Shown in pieces: positions 61,979 to 64,000 of a DNA stretch of 64,000 nt. The DNA is from Bradyrhizobium liaoningense (GTDB lineage: Bacteria > Pseudomonadota > Alphaproteobacteria > Rhizobiales > Xanthobacteraceae): positions 1 through 64,000 of the forward strand of contig NZ_JAFCJM010000001.1 of assembly GCF_018130955.1 (NCBI RefSeq), read 5' to 3'. The notes under the pieces were generated by a model. The model had not been told where the DNA came from and made no database searches. It was given only the letters and a program-made list of their open reading frames with translations. Numbering within the stretch: the first letter of the stretch is position 1; the number at the start of each line of letters is the position of its first letter. Both the position numbers and the translations under genes were made by a program.

Positions 61979-63100
61979 TCACGATTGTTCGCCGTTGAAT
62001 GTCTGCTTGGGGTCATCGCCAAGCCAGTCCTCGACATAGAACCTGATGATCGCAACCCGGCCGACGGCGACGAGCGGCATGGCGAGCGCGATGCCCATGA
62101 CGCCGAACAGCGCGCCGAGCAGGAGGATCGCGACCAACGTCCAGGCCGGAGGGATCTCGACGGCCTGGCGCTGGATCAGCGGGCCGATCACATAGCCTTC
62201 GATCGACTGGATGATGGTGTAGATGACGACGGCCCAGATCAGCAGCGAGGCACCGAGCGGCATCGCCACGAGCGCGATCGGAATCGCGGCGACGATCGGC
62301 CCGAGATAGGGGATGAAGTTGGACAGGCCCGCCTGCAATCCAAGCACAAAAGGTCCGGGGAGCCCGATCCAGTAAAGCGCAATCCACACGCACAGCGTCA
62401 TGAGGATGATGCGGATCAACTGCCCGACCAACCACAACCGCATGACGCTGCCCATCTCGTCCATGACGGCTCTGGTCCGCGCGCGATAGGATTGTTTCAC
62501 CAGCATGACCAGGCTGTTGCGGTGGCTGGTCGGATCAAACGCGAAGAGGATCCCGAGGAACAGGATCACGAGGACGCCGGTCAGCAGGCTTGATGCGCCA
62601 CCAAGCACGAATTGGGCATGGCTGAGAAACCTGCCCTGGTCGGAGAAGAGCCATTGCGAGAAATTGCGGCCACCTTCGGGTCCGAGCAGTTCCACGCCGT
62701 ACGACAGCAGGTGTTCCTGGACGACGTCGAGTTGCGTATCCATCACCTTGATCAAGTTCCGCGTCTGCTCCGGCAGCTTGCCCGCTCCCCAGTCGAGCCC
62801 AAATCCCACGACGCCGGAGAGAAGTAGCAGCACCAGCGTGAGCCGCCAGACGCGATTGAGCGGAATGACCGGCGCAAGGGCCCTGGCGGACGCATCCAGA
62901 AGCGCCGCAAACAGCACCCCGGCGAAGACGATGAGGAGGCTCGAGATCGTTTGCCAGACCAGGAACAGCGCGACGCAGGCGGCGAGCAGCATCAGCCCCG
63001 TCGCCAGAAAACCGCGCGGTCCGGCTTCGCGAGGACGCTCGGCTGGGTCATCGCGCCGTGCGACCTCGCGGTAGCTCTCTCCTGTGCTCGCGTCATTCAT
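61979..63100 (-). CDS. AI-2E family transporter (PerM/TqsA-like permease)
   Basis: The 373-residue permease has about eight membrane helices. The family hallmark lies near residue 275-330: GLQAGLSNFIPYLGPIVAAI, then YTIIQSIEGYVIGPLIQRQ, then GALFGVMGIALAMPL. Members export small molecules or serve as ion exchangers; substrates are rarely known. ATG 63100 is preferred to an open frame extending 25 codons further, which has no membrane or domain features. Confidence 0.9.
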   Translation of the reverse strand: MNDASTGESYREVARRDDPAERPREAGPRGFLATGLMLLAACVALFLVWQTISSLLIVFAGVLFAALLDASARALAPVIPLNRVWRLTLVLLLLSGVVGFGLDWGAGKLPEQTRNLIKVMDTQLDVVQEHLLSYGVELLGPEGGRNFSQWLFSDQGRFLSHAQFVLGGASSLLTGVLVILFLGILFAFDPTSHRNSLVMLVKQSYRARTRAVMDEMGSVMRLWLVGQLIRIILMTLCVWIALYWIGLPGPFVLGLQAGLSNFIPYLGPIVAAIPIALVAMPLGASLLIWAVVIYTIIQSIEGYVIGPLIQRQAVEIPPAWTLVAILLLGALFGVMGIALAMPLVAVGRVAIIRFYVEDWLGDDPKQTFNGEQS

Positions 63101-63131
63101 CGGTCGACCAACATGCTGGGATCGATTCTGC

Positions 63132-63425
63132 CTACTGCGGCGCCTGAACCTGGGTGCGCACGCGTCGGCTGCCAAAGTGGGGATGCTTGCCGCCGCGATG
63201 ACGCCAGTAACGGTGCTTCGTCGGGGTCATGTTGGTATTGGGTGTCGCGCTTCTGGTCTCGGTCTTCGCCTCGCTCTTCGTCTGGTTCTTGGGTGCGGAC
63301 GCGCCAGTGTCCTTTGGAGGGGATGCGGCAGGTTCATTCGACTGGGCCAGGGACAGGGTTGGCGGTGCGATAGCCGCCATCAGTCCGGCCAGGATCAGGG
63401 TGCCGCAGAGAGTCCGGATCTTCAT
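63132..63425 (-). CDS. Small secreted hypothetical protein
   Basis: The 97-residue protein has a signal peptide MKIRTLCGTLILAGLMAAIA with cleavage near LSLAQS. The mature part is low-complexity and rich in Ser, Thr, Lys and Pro, with a basic His/Arg/Gly stretch (HRYWRHRGGKHPHFG). GTGGAGGAG lies just upstream of ATG 63425. No function can be assigned. Confidence 0.6.
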   Translation of the reverse strand: MKIRTLCGTLILAGLMAAIAPPTLSLAQSNEPAASPPKDTGASAPKNQTKSEAKTETRSATPNTNMTPTKHRYWRHRGGKHPHFGSRRVRTQVQAPQ

Positions 63426-63459
63426 GTTCTCCTCCACGTGATCAAGAGGTGGTCAGGAT

Positions 63460-64000
63460 TCAGATCGAGATGGCTCCGATGGCGAGCGCGTAGATGCCGG
63501 CACACGCGGCGATCGTGATCGCCGCAAACAGGGCGGCTTCGAACGGCGTGAAGGCCGTCTCCTTGCGCTCGCGTTTCGCAAGAACGAACAGCAACGTCCC
63601 TGGCGCATACAGGATGGAGGACAGCAGGAGAAACTTTGGCCCGCCGGCGTAGATCATGCCGGCCGCGTAAAGCGTCGCAATGGCCGAGCGGATCCAGTCG
63701 ACGACGCGCGCCCGCTCAAAGGCGTTGTAGGTCTCGCCGCGCCAGGCCAGTTTCAGGCCGTAGGCCGCGACAAAGAAATACGGGACCAGCGTCATCGCGC
63801 TCGTCATCTTCAAGGCGAGCGTGAATGCGTATTCCGCGAACCAGGTCACGAGGAGGAAGAGCTGGATGGCGCAGTTGGTCAGCCAGAGCGCCCCCGTGGG
63901 AACGTTGTGTACGTTCACGCGGGCGAGAAAGGAGGGCATGGTTCGATTGACGGCCGCCGAATGCAGGACCTCGGCAGCCAGCAGCGACCACGACAGGTAG
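63460..64000 (-). CDS. APC-family basic amino-acid antiporter, C-terminal part (arginine/ornithine-type)
   Basis: The frame is open to the end of the window, so the gene starts outside. About 179 C-terminal residues are visible, with five or six membrane helices. The segments EVLHSAAVNRTMPSFLARVN, NVPTGALWLTNCAIQLFLLV and SSILYAPGTLLFVLAKRERK resemble ArcD/LysI-type APC antiporters. It probably exchanges arginine for ornithine or a similar pair. Confidence 0.75.
   Translation of the reverse strand, partial: YLSWSLLAAEVLHSAAVNRTMPSFLARVNVHNVPTGALWLTNCAIQLFLLVTWFAEYAFTLALKMTSAMTLVPYFFVAAYGLKLAWRGETYNAFERARVVDWIRSAIATLYAAGMIYAGGPKFLLLSSILYAPGTLLFVLAKRERKETAFTPFEAALFAAITIAACAGIYALAIGAISI

Noticed and set aside
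1..64000. CRISPR arrays, tRNA and rRNA genes
   Set aside because: I saw no regularly spaced short repeats with unique spacers and no recognisable tRNA or rRNA sequence when reading the gaps; a dedicated scan was not possible.

Overview
The window is GC-rich, gene-dense DNA that looks like an alphaproteobacterial chromosome, most probably a Bradyrhizobium. The grounds are a nosRZDFYLX cluster in rhizobial order, a FixK/FNR-type box in front of it, REP-like hairpin repeats resembling those I associate with bradyrhizobial genomes, and many branched-chain-type ABC, MarR and aromatic-catabolism genes. I could not run a search, so the genus is an inference.

Layout. (1) 1-3586: the 3' end of a two-partner-secretion exoprotein gene with 345-bp tandem repeats, followed by its TpsB outer-membrane transporter. 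(2) 3867-39614: a 36-kb catabolic island in several operons. These are reductase, Rieske dioxygenase alpha and beta, acyl-CoA ligase and SDR (+); iorA, iorB and two MarR genes (-); nitrilase, gentisate-dioxygenase-like bicupin, fumarylacetoacetase-type hydrolase, hotdog thioesterase and EthD-like protein (+); a RAYT transposase and REP repeats; RidA and ATC hydrolase (-) with a shortened LysR gene; a branched-chain-type ABC importer with a LivM-LivG fusion (-); then racemase-like, Ohr, thiolase-like, DUF35-SDR fusion, isatin-hydrolase-like cyclase, a second binding protein and a CoA ligase (+); a MarR gene (-); and a flavin monooxygenase/OYE fusion, acyl-CoA dehydrogenase and RidA (+). (3) 39611-49919: a DUF2249 gene and a ferritin-like gene divergent from a complete nitrous-oxide reductase operon. 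(4) 49927-59287: an apparent five-gene efflux operon pairing an RND pump, whose adaptor gene is frameshifted, with a YhiI/RbbA/YhhJ-type ABC exporter. (5) 59350-64000: small envelope and stress proteins (TAT-signal Trp/Gly-rich protein, HdeD-like, DUF992, AI-2E-family permease) and a partial amino-acid antiporter.

Main interpretation. The island can be read as one pathway for indole-3-acetic acid or a related indole. The Rieske dioxygenase would make dioxindole-3-acetate and a ligase would form its CoA ester. The thiolase-like protein lacks the usual catalytic Cys and His and is paired with a DUF35 protein; it would split the ester by retro-aldol cleavage into isatin and acetyl-CoA. The cyclase-family protein would hydrolyse isatin to isatinate. 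IorAB could oxidatively decarboxylate that 2-oxoacid to anthraniloyl-CoA, and the monooxygenase/OYE fusion with ACAD and RidA would process anthraniloyl-CoA. A gentisate branch and a nitrilase that could supply indoleacetate sit alongside. Similar 22-bp inverted repeats lie upstream of three of the operons and suggest control by a shared MarR-type regulator. The family assignments are mostly secure; the substrates and the pathway order are inference.
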